Assembly (NCBI RefSeq): GCF_963662255.1
Contig: NC_085047.1
Span: forward strand, 105,394,181-105,458,180
Reading direction: 5' to 3'
From: Cinclus cinclus
Lineage: Eukaryota > Chordata > Aves > Passeriformes > Cinclidae
DNA length: 64,000 bases
In this document: positions 12,674-22,700 of the stretch, in pieces
Position numbering within the stretch: position 1 is the first letter of the stretch
How the letters are laid out: each line of letters starts with the position of its first letter
The notes under the pieces: generated by a model
What the model was told of the DNA's origin: nothing
The model's input: only the letters and a program-made list of their open reading frames with translations
Database searches by the model: none
Made by a program: the position numbers and the translations under genes

Positions 12674-13168
12674 GTCGGTTCGCTCCGTGAATGGCATTTG
12701 AAGCAAGTAAACGCCGGGAAAGCTCTCCGGCATCTCCGGGCTCTCCCAAGGTAACACCGACCTGGCCCGGGTCCCTTCCAGTGCGGCCCGGGCCGGGCGG
12801 GAGCGGCTCCGGAGGCTGCTGGGCCCCGTCTTTAACCGGGGGCTCCAGTGGCCAAGGGGAGCGGAGCCCATTGCTGGATTCTCGCCTTTTCCCGCTGTTC
12901 CCGTGGCTCGGGGGGCCCTGCCCTGCCGCCCTCACGGGCTGGGGGGAGGCAGCCGGGCCCGGTTCGGGAGAGCCCCCAGGGCTTTGTGTGCTGGGCAGGG
13001 CAGAGGGAGAACCCCCGGGCTGCGGCTGGAGCTGGGGGCGGGCAGCGCCGGAGGAAAGCCATGGACACACGGCCTTGGCACCCATTTCTCCTCTGCGTGC
13101 GCTTTGCAGTTTTCGTCCTGCCCCTCCAGCGTGGCCTGAACAGCCTGAGATCCTGACACAGCTCCGGC
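12674..13168. promoter_or_regulatory. CpG island within the LTR-like block
   Basis: By my count about 38 CpG dinucleotides fall in roughly 500 bp, while the surrounding DNA is AT-rich and CpG-poor. Overlapping frames of up to 179 codons are open on both strands here, which is what GC-rich DNA without stop codons does; I do not call them genes. The island coincides with the upstream (U3-like) part of the putative LTR, so the simplest reading is a retroviral promoter region. A host promoter cannot be excluded from sequence alone. Confidence 0.5.
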
Positions 13169-13906
13169 ATGGCCTGGCCCAACTCCTGCAACTTCTGTGG
13201 GAGATTTTAACTTTCCCAGTGCTCAGATAAGACTTACAGACTTTCCATCTTTCCTTGGGTGAGAGGGAGCAGAACAGAAAGGATACACCAAAGTCAGTGA
13301 AGTAAAAGCTAAGTTTCTAAATGGAAGGAGAATGAGGAGATGCCATGAAGGTTGGCTGAAATATCTTTTTGTAAGTTATAGGGGTGGACTGTACTACAAG
13401 AAAAAATTCCTTTAAACCATGGAAAAAATGACATTGGGGTGGTGGAATGAGGTGTAAAGTGTTTGAAGAATCCTTTGCCCTGAGGGAAAAAGGGGATCTC
13501 TGTTCCTGGGAATGAAGTATGAACCGAGAGAAGCGAGCTGAAGAGAACTTTTGCCTTTGAGTAGCTCATCCTTAAAAGTAATACCCCATGACTTTTAACA
13601 TGGCCCACAACTCAGTTCTGGGAAGGCTGTGAACATGGGAGGGGTTTCATGATGGCAGATCCCAGGCGACTGTTGTTAATGGAAAAAGTGAAGTCAAGAG
13701 AGAACTGGATATTTCCTCTCTTGAAAAAGTTCCTTATAGCTAAAAAAGAAGAAACTCCTCTTCCTAAAGTAAACTAAAAAAGATTATTTAAGTAAGGAAT
13801 TGACTGAAGTGTCTCTGTATGCTGTTAAAGTATATAAAAAAAGGAAGAAAGTAGTCTGAAGATCTATTCTAAATTTATTATTTTTTTTTCCCTTTGTGTT
13901 GTTAAT

Positions 13907-13912
13907 AAAGTT
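13907..13912 (+). terminator. AATAAA polyadenylation signal of the putative LTR
   Basis: A canonical hexamer in the context GTTGTTAATAAAGTTTTTC. It lies about 115 bases before the primer-binding site, as expected for an R-U5 boundary region. Confidence 0.55.
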
Positions 13913-14022
13913 TTTCTTTACCCCCTCTTAAGTTTTGAACTTGCTTTGCTTTTACTCCTAATTCTATTTCACAACAAAAGTTAAATTTATTAAAAATTGG
14001 CAAACCCAAAGATCTTAATCTT

Positions 14023-14040
14023 TGGTACGTTGGCCGGGAA
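14023..14040 (+). other. Retroviral primer-binding site for tRNA-Gly
   Basis: These 18 bases, TGGTACGTTGGCCGGGAA, are complementary to the 3' end (including CCA) of the glycine tRNA whose acceptor stem starts GCGTTGG, with one mismatch (A for G at position 5). Resemblance continues after one extra A as TCGAAC. Eighteen bases ending just before the modified A58 is exactly the length expected of a primer-binding site. It is not a tRNA gene: only the T-arm and acceptor end are present, in reverse. Confidence 0.72.
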
Positions 14041-14050
14041 ATCGAACAAC

Positions 14051-15559
14051 TAAAGTAAAACAGTTATAATTGCTGGGGTTTCATTAGATAATAGTTGAAT
14101 TGTCGCAAGCAGATCTAATGGAATCCACATTAGCATTAATGGATTTTAGCTCATCACATGTGATACACACTTCTGAATTAGGCTGAAAGTAATTTTATCT
14201 GATCTGTAAACTTAATTTATCCTGAAGAGCAGATTACATTAATTTTAATTTACTGGGAAAACATACACGCACAGATGAACTTTAGAAATAAATCTCTAAT
14301 TCACATCTTACCTGTTTAATATCTGTGTGGGAAATGAATCTATTGCAAGGGACAGTGTAGTTTCAATACAACTTGCTGTTGTTTCCATTCACAGCCATAA
14401 ACACTGGGACACAATGAAAACAGAATTTTGCATTAAAGCACAGCCTTGTTATGGAGCACAGTCCACTGGACATGTCAAAGCCTTTGAGTGTCTCAGTGAT
14501 CAGTGATAAAGAGTAGAACAGAAACAAGATGTGTCATAAATGGGGCACCTCTGAGATGGTGGAAGCTGCTTACAGACTAGAAGCACAGCAGACACAGCAG
14601 GAAAAAAAGAAATACTACTGTGGAAGAAAAGTGGAAACAGTTTAATTTAAAGAAGTAGATCTGGGAGCTGGGAGAGTCAATACCAAACAGAACTGTGAGA
14701 GGAGCCCAGGATAAATTACAGTAGATGTGCCAGAACAGAAGCATATGGAGACGCCTTTCTTCTAAGGCAAGGTTACAGACATATCTTTTACCTTTCCATT
14801 TGTCCCCTACAAGGAAATAATTTTGCTCTCAGGTTTGTTTGCAGTGATATGAACACTCCTAAGCCTTATTACAGATGAAAGCATCTTGTTTAGCAAAGAG
14901 TACTCACTAAACTGTCTACAGCTAATCTGATTTCTTTTAACTGAAATACATTATGAAACTATATTCATACGAATATATTCTATGTTCATTTATAGGAGTA
15001 GTGGAGGCAGCTGATTGAAAGGAATGGTAACCAGCAACAGGGTGAGGAGCTGCTAGAAGCCTCATAGCACCAGAAGAGAATGCATCTGTCTGTTGCTGTC
15101 TTGCAGAAAGTTACCCCAGTACCCAGGGTAGAGTTCTACAGTGCAGTGTGTCCTCTTGGTAGCTAACTGTCCACCTCTGGACAACTAGAACTATACAAAA
15201 ATCAATGTTGAATAAAAATAAGTGGCAGATAGCAAGAAGAGACAAACAAAGAACCCGCACCCAACCAATAAAATCCCAAACTGAAACAAAAAAAGCCCCC
15301 AGAGAAACCAGAAGAAAGATGAAAATTGTGTTGGGAGAAAGGGGTTAGAACTGAAGGATATGGTGAGGAGGATGATAGGTTTGCTGAAGTTACCTTGCAG
15401 CTGGGATTGCCTACTGCTGTTTGTTCTTCGTCTCTTTTGAGAAATAGAATTTCTATGTAGAGGTAACATAGGTGTTTACAGAGACTTGGAGGCCCTCTCC
15501 CAGATGTGCTTGACTTCCCTGTCTTGGAAGAGAGATCAAAGCAGAGATCATAAAAGCAG
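14051..15559. other. Noncoding DNA after the LTR, no proviral body
   Basis: No gag-like frame follows the primer-binding site, so the provirus body is absent. The part 14060-14300 is AT-rich and complex, with several TAAT-type motifs. The frames at 15191-15594 (92 and 130 codons, minus) carry no motif and overlap in different frames. Confidence 0.5.
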
Positions 15560-15785
15560 AGAGGAAAATCACAACCGTGGGAAAGATTGCACACATACCC
15601 GGCCTTTTTTGATATGTGAAGCTGGGAGCAGCCTGGGCACCTTTTGCCCCTTGCTATGATGGAAAAAACTTAGCAGGGTGTGTGTGTCTGTTTTACCCAG
15701 CGTGGTGATGGAATAAATCCACTCTTTACACTTCAGCTGTGGATTTTGGCTGACTTTATTACCTGCTGATATTTGGTTCACACTG
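15560..15785 (+). mobile_element. Possible decayed LTR 3' portion
   Basis: A GC-richer segment with an AATAAA at 15712-15717, followed by an ACTCTTTACACTTCAG-type stretch resembling R-U5 of avian LTRs. No ends, target duplication or second copy are visible. Low confidence; it could be ordinary unique DNA. Confidence 0.2.
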
Positions 15786-16856
15786 TGTACCAGCAGTTCT
15801 GCTCTGTACAGAAATCAGACCACCAGCAGGAGGTTTGGAAAATCCTGCTCTGTACATTGGGCGTGTACATAACTTCACTAGTGGAAATGGAATATTTTAT
15901 TAACAATCAAAATAGGAATGACTGCAATGGATTGTTATGGAGATTTCCTGTCCTACAGAAAATTTTAACTGTAGGCTGCAGCTTTTCCATCAGTACAGGT
16001 GTTTGCATGACTCCACCTCTTTTGGCAATTTTCTTTGAAATTGTAGAGCAAAGGGAAAAAACTCACTAAAGAACATGTTGTAATTGTCCATAAAGGCTCT
16101 TGCATTCACTGGAAAAATTAGACTATGATAGTCGTATGAATATTTATGGATATTGAATATGAGTGTAGCAAATATATGTTTATAGTTACAAGTATAGGTT
16201 TATGTATAGGTACATATATGAACATCCAGAAATAATGGATTTTGGATATATCCATTTGGTTTTATAGAAAAAAATATATAAATGCATTTTTATTAATCAT
16301 TTTTACTCTTTCCTCTTTGGGATTCTACAGACATATCTTTCTGTTTAGCTTGCTTTGTGCTATGCAGTTTGTAACTAAAATTTTTAAGAATCTATGACTT
16401 ACAACATTTTTTAAGGCAGATGTGAGTATTAGTTATATCTAATACTTGAGTATTACAACTAATATGGATGCTTTATTTTTCTGCATTTTTTCTTGATGCC
16501 TGAGTTATTATAATTTTAATTCAGTGCATTAGAACAGTTTTGTATTTCCTTTGAGCTTAAAAAAATCAGTGTGATGATCTCAACTCATATGAGTAGATTT
16601 TGGGTTTTTTGCCTTCTGGTAATCTAAGAAATTCTCTTCTCCTACTCATTATCCAGACAAGAAGACAAAATTGTATATTCTGAAATATCTTCCAGGTGGA
16701 AGCATTTTCAGCCAGAGATGAAATAGGGATTGTGGGATTTTTTACCCTTAAAATTATCTCTCCATTCACAGTGTCTCTCATTCTCCACGACACAGTTGTG
16801 TCTCTAGTTTTGGTTTTGAGAAGGGAATAATTTTAACTGGTCTCATTTTTATTTGC
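15786..16856. other. AT-rich noncoding DNA, nothing recognised
   Basis: A 98-codon plus frame (15773-16069) and a 75-codon minus frame (16566-16793) have no recognisable motif. Confidence 0.5.
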
Positions 16857-16861
16857 ATTAC
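16857..16861. repeat. Left target-site duplication of the ERVL-type LTR
   Basis: ATTAC, identical to the five bases at 17567-17571 on the other side of the LTR. Confidence 0.85.
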
Positions 16862-17566
16862 TGTCCTAGTTTGAAAGACAGGTGTTTGCTAAGAAAGGTA
16901 GAAGCCTTCTTTTGAATTGAAAAATGTGATCTTTCTTTCTTACAAATTATTATGATTTTGAAATTAAGGGAGCTCTCAGGCAAAGATATGGGGGTAGGAA
17001 TAACAGTTCTTTACTAGTATATCTAACAAGACAAACAAGAACAACAACAGCTATGAAATTACCCACAAACAGAACAGTAACTCAGTCCCAGTGTTTTTTG
17101 GCTGCAGGCACCTTTTCCCTGAGCTGCAGTTCCCGGTGCTGGGGGCGGGCGGGTCCCGCAGAGCCGCAGGAGGGCTGGGGGTGATGGCAGCGCTGTCCCA
17201 GGGGGAGAGAGAGATGGAGAGAGAGCTCTCCGCTCACGGTGTGGGTCCTGGTGCTCAGCAGAGTGCTGGATGGTGGCAGGTTACAGCGAGAAGGCAGCAG
17301 GGCAGGGTCTGACAGCAGTGAGGATGGCTCCCGGCGCTGGGATGGCAGGAATGGGGCTGAGGCAGCGATCGTCCTTCTCGTCCGAACTCCGCGGGGGAAA
17401 TGGGGAGAGCCAGAGCCTTCCATCTGCTCTTCTGGATGTTTGGATATCGAGGGGTTTCCCTCTTCTCTCCCCTCCCCCCTGCCATGAGGGCTTAATCAAC
17501 AGGTATCTTAGCATGACAATGGGGAAAATTCCACAGAGGGAAAAGGGAAAGAACCAACCCCTAACA
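16862..17566 (-). mobile_element. Solo LTR of an ERVL-type endogenous retrovirus
   Basis: A 705-bp element with clean retroviral ends: TGTCCTAG on the left and CCTAACA on the right. It is flanked by a perfect 5-bp duplication (ATTAC). Five bases is the duplication size usual for ERVL integrases. Sense is the minus strand, because an AGTAAA polyadenylation variant (17010-17015) is followed by AACTGTTATTCC and an AT-rich U5 running to the ACA end at 16862. The segment AAATTAAGGGAGCTCTCAGG on the plus strand is one I associate with avian ERVL LTRs. The GC-rich middle (17.13-17.45 kb) holds about 18 CpGs and is the U3 promoter part. No internal proviral sequence is present, so it arose by LTR-LTR recombination. 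Open frames of 73-113 codons inside it are non-coding shadows of GC richness. Confidence 0.87.
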
Positions 17567-17571
17567 ATTAC
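17567..17571. repeat. Right target-site duplication of the ERVL-type LTR
   Basis: ATTAC, matching 16857-16861. Confidence 0.85.
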
Positions 17572-19359
17572 TTAGCTACATTCTGCTTTATCTTAACCAC
17601 TAATAATATTTTCCCTTATATTTTAGTATGGCAGCTGACTATAGGCAAACAAATTAATGTCAAATTGAGCATGAATATATTACATATAGTCATTACTTTA
17701 ATACATACTTCCATAATTATCAGTGGTAATTACAAACAGTAATTTAAAATCCTAAATAATAGGTGGCAACTTCTTTACATTTGAACTAATAATGCAGCGT
17801 TTCTTCATAATTTCTGTTTGTAAATTCATCATCAAGCTGAAACTTTAACATGCGGTTTGCTGAGTAACAGGTTTTGAACATGCTCAGCTCTCTCTTTTCT
17901 CTTTCCTCTTTCTCATCCATACACATATAATAGGATCTCTTGAAAGTAATATAAGAAGACCCTGTGAAAAAACCTTCCACCCAGTTAAATTTACTAGAAG
18001 ACACAAAAGTTACTTCATGGTGAAATGCAAGCCATGCTATCACTCTAAAAAAAGTGCCTAGGTGCTGCCACCTAAATAAGCTGCCCTGCTTTGTCTAATT
18101 TGATGATTTTGGTTTCAAGTGTCAGAAATTTGATATTATTACTAAAAGTAATTAAAAAAAAAGTGGTAATGATCTTGTCAGCAGAGACAGGTAGTACATT
18201 CTTGTATTATTTACAGTGGCTTGTAATACTGATGCAGTGCATGTGTTCTGGAACTTAGATATAGGTCTGTATTTAAGGTTCATTGAGGAATCATAGTGTT
18301 AATCTTTTCGTTTTTGTTTGATGAAGAAACATAGCAATACAGGTTAATTTGCAGAAGTAAGGTTACTTGCAGATTAGAAGCTGACTGGAGAAGAGTTTAT
18401 AAGCATCAATATACTTAATTAAGTTCCATGTATAAGTGAACTTCTGTACTTAAATATTTATTTGTTTGGGTTGTTGAACTAGTAAAATATTACTTGAAAA
18501 ACAAAAATTCTCTGGCACTGGCTATCTGAATTATTGTCATATACATTTAGTTGAACAGAACCAAATCAGATCTCAGAATCTGCGTAGAACATGTGACCAA
18601 ATGATCTGAATCAGGCTCTTTAGGTCACAGTGCCAGAGAGTAGAAGAAGAACTTTATGCATTAAAGCAACACAAGTAGCTTTGTCCCAGGTAGTGGTTTC
18701 AGTAATCAAAACAAATATTTTCTTGCTGTACTGTTGAAGTTTCAGGTGAGTCAGCCACCATGCACTAATTAGAACTCACCTTCAAGGGGTGCAGAGGTCA
18801 TGGCTGGAGCAACATCAGTCCTCACTCTGTCTCCATTACTGAACTTCCCTATACAGGTGTCCTTTGCATCTTTGCTTATAAAAAAACCCGTTGGTTTTAC
18901 ACTGCAGAAACCAAAAAAGGCTCTGGTGAGCTGTGCTGAGGGAGCAGCTGAAGGAGATTGCACCACAGGAACTTTCCAGAAATTACTGAAATTCACACCT
19001 TCAAAATAAATTTTTTCAAATACTTCAAATATTGAAGTAGGAATACTTACTCTAAAAATTTATATTAAAGAGAATGTTCTGTTTTCAGCCCTGTCTTATT
19101 TACTAATCAATGTCAAAATCTGTATATGGAAAAAATTTCCTTGATCCTGGGTATATAAAAACCATGCAATAATAATGAATATCTGACTTGTCTGTATTCT
19201 GCTACTTGATTTGCTAATATTAAAGCATATTACACACTAAGTCTTATGTTTACTGTTTTTTCAGTTACAGAGGAGATACTGTACAATTAATTCCATAGAT
19301 TTTCCTAAAATTTGGCATGTGAAGTCTTTTAGACTCTTCACACAAGTCTGATCCTAAAT
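17572..19359. other. AT-rich noncoding DNA, nothing recognised
   Basis: Frames at 17786-18043 (85 codons, minus) and 18769-19009 (both strands) show no recognisable domain. Confidence 0.5.
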
Positions 19360-19720
19360 GCAGGACATTGACAAGGCCTGTAAAAGCCTTACTGCCCTGG
19401 GTGGCTCTGCACAGGGAGAGGACCCAGGAGCAGAGAGTGACAACATCACAGGAACACCAGCAAGGACTGCCATCCTACAGGACATGAGCAAGATAAAGTC
19501 TAGGGATGGCCACCAGTGCCAGTCAGGAGTTCAGTGATTGACAGGCAAGTCCATACTGAGGACAAGCCAGAAAGTCACATCAGCAGATTGAGATCCTGAT
19601 CACCAAGAACAAGCAAAGTTGCAAAGTAACTCAGGCTATGAAAAAGGAAAACTGGACTGTTAAATCATACAAATACTTATGACTCACTTTCTCTGCATAT
19701 TTTTAACTGTGGAAAATGTT
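19360..19720. other. GC-richer segment, possibly an old dispersed repeat
   Basis: Composition changes sharply from the flanking AT-rich DNA. The text (GGACCCAGGAGC..., CCAGCAAGGACTGCC..., then AACTGGACTGTTAAATCA) has the feel of a degraded avian LTR, but I see no ends or duplication. The family is not assigned. Confidence 0.2.
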
Positions 19721-22700
19721 GAAGCAGAATATAATAGAATTAGTAATATAAAATAATAATTATTACTTGTTTTATTTCTAATATAATATTAGAAATAAAG
19801 CAGTAGGGAAATAAGGTTCCCCAAACTGGGAATTCCTTATGATTTTCAAAGTAACTTGCTATATTCAACTTTATTGTCATTTAGGAAGATTGATCTCAAA
19901 TTTTGGTTCCAGTATTTTTACTACTCACAAGTAGAGTTTTCTAGAGATTTTAATTTATTGTAACCATGAACCACCACTTATGGAAACAAGTTTTTAAGCC
20001 TGTGGTTCCTTTTGGCACTTGTAGTTTTCTCCAAGAATTCACAGTCTCTGGGAATACATAATTCAAAGCCTTATGACTGGCATATTTTTATTTCTGCAGT
20101 CACACTCTAGTCTGATGACCTAATTAGATTAATTTAACAAACCAATGTGCAAACAGTCATGCAAAGCATGCAATTTTTGTATTTTGATGACGATATTCTT
20201 CTAAGATAGTGTAAAATTATTGTTTTAGAGATAACCATAGGAAATAAAAAGAATCAAATATTTTTGAAGAAAATGTGTGCTATATGAATTGAAATTTTTA
20301 GTCCTTTTGTTGTCCTTCCTTGTCTCCTCCATGTAAAGGCAAAATGGTTTGATTGTGTTATTCATATTAGCACATATTGATGTAATTTTAGTTCTCGTTA
20401 TACTCTGGCGTGTACCTGATTTCTGTGGCTGAGGGTCTTTAGTGGTGTAGCTGGACTACTTTTGTAGCCTGAAGTGTTGATGTTTCTGCTACTAATTGGT
20501 TTTCATGTTTGCTTCCCCTGAAGTACTTAAGAAAGGATTTGTATCATCCATCTCTAAGCAGATAGGAAATGTTTCAGCATTAAACTTTATTACATTTCTA
20601 GTTCTTTCCTTAGTATTTCCTCTTTACCACCTACTTGGCTTCATACTGTTTGTTCTCTTTGCCTCTTAATTTAAGCTTGCTAATCATCTGTTAATGCAGT
20701 TTCAATGAAACACCCCTTGCATGAAACCTCATCAGCTACCTCATTACCAGATCTTATTGAAGTCTCTCCACCTATTATCACCTGGCCAAACTTCCATTAT
20801 GTTTTGTCATTGAGAGTGTGGGCAAGGAGAGATTCAGTTACATGAGCACTAATAGGAAGTAAAAAAAAATAATTTGACTTAACCTTGGTATAATGAGTAA
20901 ATGTTTCACTACTTGAAAAAATAGACTCCAGCTTAAATTACACTTACAGGCATCTGTTTGCTTGCCAATTTATCTGGATGACATTCAGTACTATAAATAC
21001 ATGCAACAGCCAAATCAAGTGCATGTAATGAAGTGTTCAGAAAGACTAGCCATTCCAAATAATCTCTGGCATTAGAGGATACAAAGCAAATATTCAATTT
21101 AGTAATATTACCACTTCTTTGCATTTTAGTTCTTGGGTTAATGGTTATTTGTTCTTCTCATCTTACACTGAGACAAGAAATAAACAAGCTGTAAAAAAGT
21201 CCCGTTACGATGCCAGCGTAAAAAAGTGTTGGTTTTGCAGAATCCCACAGTTTTCTTTATACAAGGCTGTCTTTCCCGTTAGGAATAGCTAAGTAAAGTC
21301 CTTAGAAAAGCTGTGAGGCTATTATTTAAAGATCAACTTTGCACTGCAGATGTTAAAAAGTAGTTCAATCAGGTTCATAGGCTTTGTAATATTTTAAAGA
21401 GATTAATTTTTGCTTTCTCATAGTTATCAATTAGAAGATTTAAGTTACTGTGTCATACTCACATGGACAAACTCTGCAAGAAATGCAACCGTAAGGCTAA
21501 GCAAAAAGGGTAGTTATGTGACTGCAAGAATTTAGTCTTTGAAATTTAACCCAGGTATTGCAGGAGAAAACTAGTTATCGTAAGATTTAATCTCTAAACA
21601 ACATATTGCTCATGAAGACTGTCCATTGATTGCTGTGGTGACTGGAACTATTTGTTTGATCCCTCTGCAGAAGCTGAGTAAATGTCTGCGCTGTGCCTTG
21701 CCAGTGTATTTTTCACGCTCCAGGAATGGGAACAATTCAATTTCCATGGTGGCAGCAGTTTTGGTCCCTGCTTTGAAGGATACTGACAAGTGTAAAATCT
21801 CTGTGAGGTTGTAATGTCAGAATTGAAACTCCCCGAATTTCTCAAAATGCCAGTAAAAGAAATAAATATTTATTTTGATATCATAAGCAAGTTTTACTTA
21901 GAGAAAGAGCAGTGTGGAAAATTCCCACAAATGAAAAGTAGTGAAATGTCTCATATTCTTCCTACCTGAATTTCTAAGTGTTTGCTTACGTTATGTACCA
22001 GAATTGAACTTCAAGTTATTCTAATCCAATATCATATATAATTGAGACCATAGAATGTTTTTATTATTCTTATATGAAATCCAGCATTGTCTAAGTGCAA
22101 AGTCTGTAACTCTGCATGCTCAGATTTCATATAAAATAGGAATTTCTTTGAGTTCTGCATAAGACGGATTTTTAAACTTGTCATGAAGTCTACATAGTTA
22201 CTATGTGTAGCTTTAGTGGGGATCTTCATAACATCTTCCATCAAGACAAATAGTCTTGACTTTCAAGTCAGGGACTTTTCCCCTTCATTCTATTTAGTTC
22301 TGATGGCTAATCACACTCTAAATTTAAAAAAAAAAAAAATCCCTAATTTGAACATGCCTTTCAGCCAGCAAAGTTGTTATGGTTTTCTCTACTAGGTAAA
22401 CAAATTCTTTGGAAAAAAAGAAATTCATATGGTGAAGAAGACATGATCCACTATGTGCAAGACCTTCCAGCCAAATGAATAGAGTGTCTAAAATCTATCT
22501 TAAAATAGGACTTTTTTGCTAGCCCTTTAATTTGTGGCTCTCTTCTTATTATTGTCTATCACTTTTTAAAAATTATTATCATAACTGAATTTCATTCTTC
22601 ATTTATATACCATCTTTTTTGGGGGTTTGTTTTTTAATTAAAGACAAATACTTCAGAATACCATATATCCTTCACAGGTCTGTGCTCTTGCTGTGCAATG

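Larger units (their letters stand above)
12537..14022 (+). mobile_element. Probable endogenous retrovirus LTR (long, with CpG-rich 5' part)
   Basis: I read this as an LTR in plus orientation. The left end begins TGTGCTGGTTTTACC, like other avian LTRs. A GC-rich block (12.67-13.17 kb) is followed by AT-rich DNA with a TATA-like TATATAAAAAA at about 13831, a canonical AATAAA at 13907 and a T-rich stretch. The sequence then runs into a site complementary to tRNA-Gly (14023-14040). The right end is uncertain. It could lie just before that site (U5 of about 90 bases), or near 13976, where CACAACA would match a TG...CA LTR of 1440 bp. No gag, pol or env coding follows, so this is a solo or 5'-LTR remnant of an old provirus. 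Family not assigned; ERVL-like is a guess. It might also be two nested elements. Confidence 0.55.

Noticed and set aside
12639..13230. Overlapping frames of 75-179 codons on both strands
   Set aside because: They are open in several frames at once because the DNA is GC-rich, have Pro/Gly/Arg-rich chance composition, and lie inside an LTR-like CpG island.
14023..14046. tRNA-Gly gene
   Set aside because: Only the reverse complement of the last 24 bases is present, with no anticodon or D arm. Position after an LTR fits a primer-binding site.
15202..15594. 130-codon minus-strand frame
   Set aside because: Cys/Phe/Ser-rich chance translation overlapped by another frame; no domain.
17082..17575. 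Frames of 73-113 codons on both strands
   Set aside because: All within the GC-rich part of the ERVL-type solo LTR.
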